Below, piece by piece: positions 34,537 to 45,692 of a stretch of DNA of 64,000 nucleotides. This DNA comes from Sordaria brevicollis (taxonomy: Eukaryota; Ascomycota; Sordariomycetes; Sordariales; Sordariaceae). The stretch is taken from positions 496,001-560,000 of the forward strand of contig JAUTDP010000011.1 in assembly GCA_033439795.1 (NCBI GenBank), written 5' to 3'. Below the pieces are notes generated by a model. The model did no database searches. It was not told where the DNA came from and saw only the letters and a list, made by a program, of their open reading frames with translations. The position numbers were made by a program, and so were the translations under genes. Every line of letters starts with the position of its first letter. Positions within the stretch are counted from its first letter, which is position 1.

Positions 34537-37500
34537 ATGGAGCCTCAACAACCAACACAACCACCACAACCCTCCTCTCAACAGGCCTCGACCACCTCTT
34601 CCCAGACGCCGACTCAGCATCATCCGCGGCCCTCGCATCCTCAACTCCACCCCTTCCTTCCTCCAATGGCCTCGCAAATACCGCACCGGACTGCCAATAG
34701 CACTCCGGTCTCGTCGCCTGGCCTCTTCAGTCCGAGCATCCCCCGCTCAAACATGTCGCTTTCCGGCCAACCATCGTCCGAGAACACCACTCCGGCGCCG
34801 ACCCTGCACAGTCCTTATCTTCACCCTCTCCAAAGCCACAAGGTTCGAGAGTAAGTAGTAGTCTTATCTTTTTGCGACCGTCTAGCCCATAGCCCCCCTT
34901 TCCCTGTACTAACACTGTCGTACCCCTCCAGGACTCACAAGGCGAATGTCGAACACGATTACACGACCGGGCGCAAGGCCATCAACCAGTATGAGATTAT
35001 CGAGGAACTCGGGCGCGGTATGCATGGCAAGGTCAAACTGGCGCGCAACTCCCAGACCGGCGAAAATGTGGCCATCAAGATTATTCCCAGGTTCTCCAAG
35101 AAGAGACGGCTCGGAAAGGTTACCGCCATGTCGACGCAGGACAAGAGCAAGCGCGAGATCGCCATCCTAAAGAAGATCCGTCACCCCAACGTTGTCGCCC
35201 TCCTCGAAATCATCGACGACCCCGAGCTCAAAAAGATCTACATGGTGCTGGAACACGTGGAACTGGGCGAGGTTGTCTGGAGAAAGAAGGGTCTCCCTCA
35301 CATCTGCGCTTATGAACGCCGACGCCAGGAGAGAGAACAGCTGGGAGCCATGCCGGACGCAATGGAGAATGAGTATCTGCGCTTCATGGCAAAACGCCAA
35401 GCGGAAAAGGAAGCCAAGCGGGCGTATGTGGCGCGACAGAATCACCCCAACAACGCCGAGTATTGGAGTCTCGAGTTCGGTGCCGAGGACGACGACCTCG
35501 ACTTCCATGCAAGGTCTTTGGGTAGGGACTCGTCCATCCCCTCCTTTGCTGAGAACTGGCTTGGCCTCCGGTCCGCAGCGACCTCCCGCGCGCCCTCACG
35601 GACACACTCCATGAAGTCCATCTCCAGGTCCAACACTCCCCAGCCTTCGGAGCCCGATACCACTTCGATTGCCTCGATTGTGCCCGAGATTGACGAGGAT
35701 GAGATGGAGACACCTCATGGACACTCCCACATCGACCAGGATACTGCGGTCGAGGGCACCCTGTTTGCTCCCCGCGATGAGGAACCCAGCCTTCGCAAGA
35801 GGTCTCCAAGCATGGCCGACTCTATCTTGTCCCACATGTCGTCCGTTGACTACAACAGAGTGCACGATCCCTTCGTCGACGATTACTCGTACGTTCCTTG
35901 CTTCACGATTGAGAAGGCCAGATCAGCTTTCCGCGATACCGTTCTCGGTCTCGAGTATCTCCACTACGAAGGCGTTGTCCACCGTGACATCAAGCCTGCC
36001 AACCTTCTGTGTACCAAGGATCACCGCGTCAAGATCTCCGACTTCGGCGTCTCCTACTTTGGACGGCCTCTTCGCGATGGAGAGCCCGACGAGCCTGTTT
36101 CCGAGTCTGAAGCCCGCGACTTTGATAACGACCTCGAGCTGGCCAAGACGGTCGGAACTCCTGCTTTCTTTGCCCCTGAGCTCTGCTACACCGACACCTA
36201 CGACGACCGACCTGGCCAGCAGCCCAAGATCACCGAGCAGATTGATGTGTGGTCTCTAGGAGTTACCCTTTACTGCTTGATCTTTGCCCGCATCCCCTTC
36301 CTGGCGGAGGACGAGTGGCGCATGTTCAAGAAGATCGCTACGGAAGAAGTCTACATTCCGAAAGAACGCCTTCGCCCCGTCGATCCTTCCACCAAACCTG
36401 ACGAAAAGTCTCTGTATACCCGTGTCAACCGTGACCCGTACCGTAACGATGACGAGCCTTTGTACGAGAAGATCGATGATGACCTCCACGACTTACTCAG
36501 CAAAATGCTCATCAAGAACCCAGAGAAGCGAATTCGCCTGCGTGACGTCAAGAGGCATGCTTGGGTCACAAAGGGCATTGACAATGTCGCTGCCTGGCTG
36601 GATGATACCGATCCGTCTCGACGCACGGCAGGTAGGAGAATCCAAGTCGACGAACGTGATATCACCCAGGCTGTTGTGCCCCTTACCTTTGTCGAGCGGG
36701 CCAAGTTGGCTTTCAAGAAGACAGTGACCAAGTTCACACACAGGGTAGACCGCTCAGAGAGCGTGTCTTCGCGCAAACGGGCCACCAGCAGCGCCGCCAG
36801 CTCATCAGCAGAAAGCCCCGCCGTTGGCATACCCACTCCCGGTGTGCGGGATGGGCGCCGCAAAAGCTTGCGCCCGGACGACTACTTCTCCAACCTCTCG
36901 CAAATCTCGACGGGGTCGCACCCCTTGACTCAGAGTGTCACTGCCAGCCCTTCAAATTCGCCACTTGGAGGCTCACCAGCCTCTGCCGTGCCAGAGCCTT
37001 CGACTTCGGCTGTCAGCAAGCATTCGGCCACACGCCAGCTACGCGAATTTTTCACACGAGACCGAGATGAGGTTTCCGACCGCACCTCCATGAGATCACG
37101 AAATCGCGGCCATATCCGGTCCAATACCAACGCTTTTTTAAGCCTTACCCCCACGACGGCCTTCGTACCGAGCCAGTGTCAAACCGTACCACCTACTCCT
37201 CTCTATGGCATCGCGCCAGAAGACCCAAGCAACGCTCTCAGGAAGACCCGGGACATGAAGCCTCCCGCTGATGACACTAGCCGAGCACGTTCCGTTGATC
37301 GGGGCTTGTTCGGTAGTGACGATAAGCGGGCCGGACCTAGGGTTGCTCTCAGCACTGCTGTTGCACCCGGCAATGTTCAGATGCCACAAAGGCCGCGTAT
37401 CACGCATTCGATTGATCTCGCAAAGGTTTCCGAGCAGTTGGAAGAGCAGAGTCTACCGCCTACTACGCCCGCTACCAGTACCTTTCACCATCACCACCAC

Positions 37501-38418
37501 CAGTCAGAAAGTAACATCATCGACAGGCAACGCCCGATGGTAGAATTGGATGAACGCCCACAGACAGCACACCGGATCGAGGACTTTATCAATGCGAAGG
37601 ACATGGCCCAGCTTATCCAGAACCGAGACCAGCTTCCCCCAGCGCAAGATCCCGATAACCACACCTTGAGAGGAAATCAGGAGTACTATGCCGCCGAACC
37701 TGCATCTGTTCCTTGCCCTCCGTCGCCCGGAGATGACATGTTCAGCAGGTCACAGTCCCGTCAGGGTACAATCGAGACTCTTGTCTCGTCGAGCACTACA
37801 TCCATGGGAGCTTTGACGTCGCCGCTAACTAGTCCTAGCGAGGCCCCAAGCCCGCAGTATAGCTCGAAGCAAAGTCTCACTAAAGACGCCGTGGAGCAGA
37901 TACTAGCATTCCAGTCTGACCCTTCTCTGCCAGCTCTTCTTAGCAGCACCAGCTCTGTGTCCGCGGACCCAGAAGGCGAGTTCCTCGGCAACCCAGGAGT
38001 GGTTTGTCGGTCATCTGTCATTGACACAACTGACTCTCTGACACCCCCAGCTTTCTCCAAGGAGCCTGAGGCTGGCTTCCCGCTTGAGGAACAGCAGGAG
38101 CAGATCACACCCACTGCTGTGCCCGTTCGTGTGGCGAGTGAAACTAAGCCGGTTGTAAAGCCCAGCCCGTTCTCTCATATGCGGGCCAAGAGCCATCACC
38201 ACAGCAGCCATCACGATGATGACGACAGTGATAGTGATGAAGGGTTGGTTATGGCCAGACGGAAGAAGAGTCCAACAATCTCTTCTCCTTCAACGGCATC
38301 AGCTGCCAAGGAGCCCATCTCCATGGGAAGGTTGATGACTGGCGCGAGGCGTCGGGACACCAACGCCAGCGTGGGAAGCACAGAAACTGCCAAGAAGCTC
38401 GTTGTGGAGAGCGACTGA
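34537..38418 (+). CDS. CaMKK/Ssp1/Sak1-type serine/threonine protein kinase
   Basis: The model is 34537..34850 joined to 34932..38418, giving 1,266 residues. The 81-bp intron (GTAAGT...CCTCCAG) joins Glu codon halves in phase. The first ~110 residues are Pro/Gln/Ser-rich. The kinase domain spans about 126-650: glycine loop GRGMHGKV, ATP lysine K154, catalytic loop HRDIKPANLL (H455), DFG at 475-477, and T-loop GTPAFFAPE. DVWSLGVTLY follows. NQYEIIEELGRGMHGKVKLA and KPANLLC...DFGVS point to the calcium/calmodulin-dependent kinase kinase group, the upstream activators of AMPK/Snf1 and CaM kinases. A Ser-rich insert of about 190 residues separates the hinge from the helix before the catalytic loop. 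The 600-residue tail is Ser/Thr/Pro-rich with no clear domain. All key catalytic residues are present. The yeast orthologue name is uncertain. Confidence 0.93.
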
Positions 38419-39009
38419 GCTTGTTATTTTAGTGCAGCTGTGCCAACAAAGGAAAAAATTGTCCTATTCTCTGTTATTATTGCCACTCAACCTTTTCTTC
38501 TTCGAGTTTATACTTATTACTCTTTTGTTTACATCATCATCATTATCATCAGAAGCAGCAGCAGTAAGAGAGACGTTTTTTAAGCATGGGAACAGCAACG
38601 GTCACAAGGTTTCAATGGGTGTTTTCAAAGGTCAACTAGCATTCACAAAGTCGCGGTTTTCACTTTTTTATTATGCATGGAGGAGCAAAGCATTGTATGA
38701 ATTGTTTTACATCTCATGATTCCCACAAATCCCACATTTGAGAAGGGGTAGTAGAAAGAAGAAGAAGAAGAAGAAGAAGGAAGAAGGCATTGGTTACTAC
38801 TGGTCAGAAAGTTTTTATGAGGAGAGGAGAAGGAGGGTGTGGAAGGATTGATGGATGGATGGAAAGCGACCAGCATAACCTTTTTTTTTTTTTTTTTCTG
38901 GTTCTTGTGCAAATATTTGAGTATGAAGAAAGGAAGATCATTCAAGAAAAGAGTATAGATGGGGCTTCCCAAATGAGAATATGCTCCTTTGCACAAACAC
39001 ATTCGTTCA

Positions 39010-39040
<31 letters not shown>

Positions 39041-42000
39041 GTTGTCTTAGTCTTATCTTCAGGTTGTGGTGGCAGAGCACTTCATCAATACATAGTGGTG
39101 GAGGTGTACATGGGGGCTTCGGCAGGATCTTCTATGGATTGAGGGTGGCACCTCTAACTTGGTCAAGGTATTTCAGCGTTGGTTTCATCATTAGAGTTTG
39201 GCAACTCTTTCACTTTCGCTTTGGCGCTGCAGGGACAGAAAAGAAAATGGCACTTCTTCGATGGGCAGGCACGTTTCGATTCAGAGGTTGGCACCTGTTA
39301 ACATCATTGGCACATTCATGTCGAGCTTGAAACCCGCACACACAAACGAACAACAGTTGTTTGGCAGCAACAAAAACTCGACACACTTGGTAGCAAACTC
39401 ATAAGGCCACAGAATACTGAACGGATCGATCATCAACCAAACAACAGACGGACTTTGCGCCCTTATCTTGAAATCAGGACACGACAACAATTGGCCCACA
39501 CACACATCAGAACACAAGAAGCAGGGCATCTACGGGAAGACCAAGCCTTACGGGGCTTTTTGTGTGGAAGACGTTGACTCACATTACTGGATTGGATCGA
39601 ATCCGGCCAACCCGCTGGCACGACACACATACGCAAGACCCGGACACGTGGCGTGGTATTCGTGGGTATGATGGGATGTCACCATTCCATATTGTGCTGG
39701 GTATGCAAGGGACCACCGAGGGACCACTGAGGGACCACTGGATGATGATAAGGGAAGGCCAACTGGAGGAGGCAGAAGAAGAGGTTATGGAAGGGAGTAC
39801 ATACGTATGTAGAAGGGTTATCTGAAACGGCAAGGAACATCAGGGATGGGGACAGGACAACTCAGATGAGATGGACTGTGAAATACACTGACCGGGTAGC
39901 TGGATCCGATAAGTTGACGGCTGTTTGGACGATGTTGGTGGCTCAGATCGTCTCAGATGGTAGGAGGCAATGGAACCAGACTCGCTGAAAGGAAGGACGG
40001 CAACGGCACTGGAGGGGCATGATAGGCAATGTGATAGGCAATGAAGCATCGCAACGTGGACTACGGCTGGATGGGATAGCTGGATGGCAGGATGGCAGGA
40101 GGCAAGATCATCACGGTTACAATCATCGTTTTTTCCAGCCGTCTAGCCCCATCGTTGGTTGAGAGAACGGCTGCGGCCCGATGTACTGCATCAAGAGTCT
40201 TTAAGCTGATCCGCGTCTGGTTGGAAGAAGTATCTGCCAGTGAGAAACGAATAATGAAGCGGGCAAGTACCTAGTGGCAGATAATAATTCAGTAGTGTGG
40301 TTGGAGGAAGCAACGAACGAGCCTGTGTTACCAGTCATCCTTTCTGTTTTTTTCCGTTTCTTTTCTCGACTTCAACGTCAATCCCTCTGTCCCACTGTCC
40401 CACTTTACAGAATTATCACTTATACCATATTTAATTCTTGTATCTTTCAATGCCCCTGATTTACTTTGTGTACCTTCTTGGCCAGTTGCCGCTGTTCCGT
40501 TAACGTCCACTAACACCCTTTCCCATCGCCACGAGGACTCCTTATCACCTTCGTTATCAAGATCGTATCTTATCTTATCTCGATCACCGTTTCATCATCA
40601 GTGGCACTTGGAAAAACAACGGGGCTCATTGCATCATCGTTATCGCTTAGAGGCATCATGTCGTTATCATCACCACCCGCCGGGGCCAGAAGGCGGAAAT
40701 CATGGAAGCGGCGATTGTATGTATTTTTGAGAGCCGCAAGGGGCGGATGGCGGCTACGTCGCTTATTTCGAAGTAGCTCACTTGTCATTACAAATCCGTA
40801 TCTTGGTTGCTACTGCGTATTAATGGGGAAACTGAGCTAGATAATGTGAAAGAAAAGATAGAATTGATTGAAAGATTAGTAGCTGGACTGTAAAAAAAGG
40901 CATTAAACCCTGATCCTCCTAACCTCCAATAGCGAGAGATCAACAAAACAGAAGATGTGTGTTTTGACATTTTTGTCGTACCGGTCGTACCGGTACCACT
41001 TACACCCATCCATTCAGCTTCTTGACACTCTCCTGAGCCCTGACATTGCCCTACATTTCAGCAACTCACCAATAAACTACTGGTATCCCGAGCAGACCTG
41101 TAACATATAGCTGAGGTGAGGTGTCACTGGTCCTCCCTTCTGTTTCGGGATCCAGGTGCATTGATAAGGCAAGGCAAAGGCATCTTGGACTTGATCTAGA
41201 ACTGACAGCAACCGGATATCGACCGGATCGGAACATGATCGGGCTGAACTTTTAAGCAGGACAACATCCGGTAAGGCTTCACCGTTAACTTTTGATCCTA
41301 ATGTTGTGCACCTGTCACAGCCCAAGTGTTTCCCTTCATGTTTGAGTTGATCGGAACGGGGACCCGATCTAACAAAATAATTCCGATCGTTGATCTGGAA
41401 ACACGGCAGTGCCGTGAGTCAGTAAAGGTACATATGTAAGCCTTACGGAACTAAACTTTTCCTTTTTACTACCATTCAGCTTCGGTGGAAGGTTTGACAA
41501 GCTCGAAACAGTACAGTTAAAGTAGTTCCTCAAGCTCGGGGGTTCGAAACATATTCTGAGTCGTGAGTGAGTGAGTGAGTCGTGCAAGGAAACACAACCC
41601 TTTCAGCACTTTCACGGTTCGGATGTTGAAGCCAAAAGAGATTTTAACGACAAGCCCGTGCCGTCCCGATATTCAGGGTCCTTGGATCCATAGAGGAAGT
41701 CGAGAAACCCCATCGTCGGTCCCGAGCTGTGGAGTGAGACTTGTAGTACCGTAGTCATAAACCTTAACTTGACTGTCAAAATCGCAAGCAAAGACGGAAG
41801 GACACGGACAGCTCGGTTCAGAGTTTTTGTGGTATTCCACAGGAGCTGAAGAGAGATGGAAACACGGTCTTCAAGGTTGAAGATGTGGTGACAGTGACAA
41901 GGAGTGACTCAAACGATCACCAGTCCAGCACATCCTGATCGTCTCCAGCGTCGTCTCCAGCGTCGTCTCCAGCGGCACGAAAGGTTGTAAGTCAGGCGGC

Positions 42001-43735
42001 TCGTAGACGGACAGAAATATTCAGGGTCCAACCTATTCCCTACAGGGAGATAGGGCTGCCCATCCAATTTTGGAAAGTGTCCTGGGCAGGCTGGGCTGGA
42101 GAAAGTTCGGAAAGCTCAGGGAGGTTAGGAAGATGTTGTAAACAAACCCCTGTGTTCTCCTTCCGTATTACTTCGTAACCGTAATAAACACAGCTTTCCA
42201 GGCCAGAAGTATCTCCCAAGTACCTGCTCTCTCTCAACCCTGCCGTATCTTATTTTATGAAAGATTGAAAAGAAAAAAAAAGAAGACTTGCAGAAATGTC
42301 CCAAACTTCAATGGGACGACGGACGGGCACGCAATGGCAGGCAAAGGGAACAACCGGACGAGACCGGCTGCGAGAGGTTGCAGAAGCGAGAGCCCCAACC
42401 CTCCCAATCAACGCCAACCAAAAACCTCGGAGCCATTGGGGGAAAACCAGACGAGGGAAAGGGAAGGAACAGAGAGACGTGGTTCCTGCAGTAAATTGTA
42501 ACTTTGTCCTGCGTCGATAGTACGTGAAGGTACGTTAGTTTCGTTAGGTACAGCAAGGCGATGGAACGTGAGCGGCCGCGATGTGCAAGTCGGGTGTCGA
42601 CGTGGCATTGGTATGGACCAGTGCTTTTGTGCAAGGGGTTTTATTTCGAAGTTTTGGTAACTTTTCATATGCTCCTTAGAACCTCTTGGGACAGCGCAGC
42701 CGGTGGGTTCAAGGCCGATGACTGATAAGTGGTAGCCGGTCCGGACGGACGAACGGACCGGCGCCGGTGTTAGTCGGTCGGTCCGTATGTAATCTCTGTG
42801 TCTAGCCCGGAGCGGGTTAATGACCGGAACGGCCATGGCGACATCAAATCAACATCTGCCGATTCCCAAACCCGGCCCCCGTCCACCGACATGGAATATT
42901 CAAAAACCAGCCGATGACAGCCGAGTAAGCGAGCCTCACTCCCTGCCGATAGAAACCATAAGCCAAGCCAAGCGGTGAAGCTCGCATACGCAGCGCAACG
43001 CACTGCATCTGTACGCGCTTGACGCCTGTAGCCAACTGAAATTGAGGCTGCAATTATCTACCTGTTGCATAAAACAGTAGAGAACAAAGTCATCAAAACC
43101 GAAACCGAGAAGGAATAAGGATAGACGGAAGAAAGTGCCGGTAACGGAGGAGAACTCAAGTAAGGTACATAGCGGAAGTTACAATACGGCCCCGTACGGC
43201 CCTTCCTTCGTTACGGAGACGGAAAAAGTGGAGCAGCATGCACATCCCGGTCAGGGTTTTGAGCCCCCGGTCCCGAACGGGGGAATGGGCGGTGGACCTG
43301 GTCATGCCGTGGGACCCGTCACGGAACAATAAGCAGGGTTAGGGTCTCCGGAGGAAGTGGGGATGATGACGGGAACGGTTACGGGATTCGGGTGAGCAAC
43401 CCGGTGAGCGGGAGGGATGGTCAGTGCGTTTTTGGCCGTGACGTCCGCTGTCATTGACCGTGATGAGGACGGCCGAAGATCAAATATCCGGGCTTCCAAG
43501 ACGGGAGGTTTACGGGATTTTACTTTGAGGACCGGGACGCCAAGACTGAACGATTGACGACGTTAACCCAACATCGCGACCGAGTCTACCACTTTCACGC
43601 CGTCGCGATATCGACTCTCTCACAGAACCACGACGTCACCAAATCAACCAAACCCATCCACCAATCTCACCAACACCCCCACAACTTCATCCTCGAACTC
43701 ATTTCCACGGAAAGGCTACTCCCCTCCTACTCAAA
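38419..43735. other. Intergenic, 5.3 kb without a recognised gene
   Basis: It holds the kinase 3' region, simple repeats (GAA at 38,759-38,780, poly-T at about 38,881-38,898, CA/CG at 39,008-39,042), and a threefold 12-bp GTCTCCAGCGTC tandem at 41,941-41,974. ATATTCAGGGTCC occurs at about 41,669 and 42,017. No frame shows a domain. The last 200 bp, rich in CCA/TCA, is the likely leader of the reductase gene. Confidence 0.5.
39008..39042. repeat. (CA)n(CG)n microsatellite
   Basis: About nine CA units run directly into about eight CG units. Alternating purine-pyrimidine DNA of this type readily adopts the Z form under supercoiling. Confidence 0.9.
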
Positions 43736-45504
43736 ATGCGCTCCCTCCTCAACAAACACGCCCTCATAACCGGCGGCGGCTCCGGCATCGGTCTCGCCAT
43801 CGCCCGCCGTTTATACGCCGAAGGCTGCTCCGTCACTCTTTTGGGGAGGACAGAATCCACACTTGAACGCGCTGTTCAGTCCATCCTCTCCTCCTCCTCT
43901 TCTTTTGATATTACCGCCCCACCACCCTCCGTCTCCCACCGCACCCTCAACGTCCAAAACCCCGCCTCCTGGAAAGCCCTCCTCCGCCAAATCAACACCT
44001 ACCCCACCTCCTTCTCCCCCTCTGAATCCCCAATCGATATCCTCGTCAACGCGGCGGGGGTAGCCCAGCGCCGCCCGCTCGTACACCTCCCCGTCGAGGA
44101 AGTAGACGCGCTGATTGATACTAACTTGAAGGGGACCGTGCTGGGGTGTAAGTTGGTGGGGAGGGCTATGATTCGGAGACGACCTTCGTCGTCGCCAAGA
44201 AGGAAATTTTTGGATGAGGTGGTGACGAAGGAGGAAGAGGGGGAGGGGACAGGGACGGGAGGGAAGGTGGTGGAAGAAGGGAAGGTGGTGGAAGAAGGGA
44301 AAGAGGAGGAGGGGGGAAAGGGGGAGAAGGAGGGGGAGAAGGAGGAGGAGGGAAAGAAACAAGAGAAAAAAATGGAAGGGGTGAGGGAACGAGGCGTGAT
44401 TATTAACGTGGCGAGTCTGCTGGCGCAAAAGGGCGTGGTGGGCACGAGTGTGTATGCGGCTGCTAAGGCTGGGGTTGTTGGTAAGTCTCTGGTTTTCTCT
44501 TCTCTTTCGACATATTCCATGTCCCATTTTCTGGTGGTGTGATGTTATGAGGTACAGGGCAGGAGAGAGACACGAGACACGAGATCAGTCAGGACTTTTT
44601 GAGAGAGAAGAGTGTTATGGAAAGGGTCATGTCATGGCTCTGGTGGTTAAGGGTATGGACAAAGGAGACGAATGACGAAAAAGGCCGGTCGGGTGCGGAA
44701 GATGAAAAATGAAGGGGTTGCAAAAAGCTGAGAGAGAGAACGAGCGAGGAACGAGTTGAATGGCATCCATCCTACCTCGAGAGAAAGTCAACATGGAAAG
44801 TGTGGATGGAATACAATGCAGGACTCTACATGGAGTACACGAAGGGGCATACGAGTGGTGGAAAGCAGACGAGCAACACAGGCACGACTGGCTAACAAAA
44901 CTCAACAACCAGGCCTAACAACCTCCCTAGCAAACGAGTACGGCAGATCCGGGGTACGAGTCAACGCCATTCTGCCCGGGTACATCGAGACGGACATGAC
45001 TACTGGTGAGTCCATCTCTCTTCTCTCCTCACGCTCTGCTTTTGTTATACTGTGGTATGTTGAGATTGGTGCGCAACTATGAACCGGGCTTTTGTGGTGA
45101 TGCCTTCGTGACTACCTGCACTGTGTTCTTCATGACCCTTCATACCTATTCTAAACACTGATATACATCATCAATCATCTTCCCTTGCCTTAAACTCCCT
45201 TTTTATTCCCTTTGATCTTCCTCTTTCTCTCTCCTGGCCTTCGCTAGAATCGCAAACGCCCCCATGAGCCTAGATGACTTAAAGCATCTCATCAACTATC
45301 AGCCATTCAAGATCATGACCAGACCCAACTGACATCCCCCATCTCCTCCATATAGATCTCAAAGTCCCCTTCATCCTCCAACAAATCCCCCTCCGCCGTT
45401 TCGGAACAGCAGAAGAAGTCGCCGATGCCGCCATGTTCCTCATCAAGAACCCGTACGCCAACAACTGTATACTGAATCTTGATGGTGGGTTGAGTGCTGT
45501 CTAA
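43736..45504 (+). CDS. Short-chain dehydrogenase/reductase (3-oxoacyl-ACP reductase-like)
   Basis: The model is 43736..44480, 44913..45005, 45356..45504, giving 328 residues, with phase 1 at both junctions. The introns are 432 bp (GTAAGT...AACCAG) and 350 bp (GTGAGT...ATATAG). The cofactor motif TGGGSGIG is at residues 12-19 and NAAG at 105-108. The catalytic Ser227 and Y240-x-x-x-K244 have the canonical 13-residue spacing. The C-terminus has LPGYIETDM, then IPLRRFG and LDGG, as in FabG/CBR4-type enzymes of fatty-acid synthesis. An extra stretch of about 70 residues (roughly 145-218), mostly Glu, Lys and Gly, sits between NAAG and the catalytic serine. No targeting peptide is obvious. The second intron is the least certain part, because the segment after TDM is shorter than usual. 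Substrate cannot be read from sequence. Confidence 0.82.
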
Positions 45505-45692
45505 GTGATGCACTCGATCGTCTGGGTATCTGAAGTTTTGTGATAAGAGGATGTGTGGTATAGCAAGAGGAGCAAAGCTTTGTGGTAGTGGTATATAGCA
45601 ACCGTTATTTACGGTCTAATTGTCCACCAAGCTTGGCGGCAGATATAGTATACCGCGCGGAAGACATGGTGAAATTGTTGAGTGCGAGATGA

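Noticed and set aside
41510..41560. tRNA-like T-arm (ggggttcgaaac)
   Set aside because: No matching acceptor, D or anticodon arms could be folded around it.
43135..43332. Small open frame upstream of the reductase
   Set aside because: It starts with GTG, has no ATG and no recognisable features.
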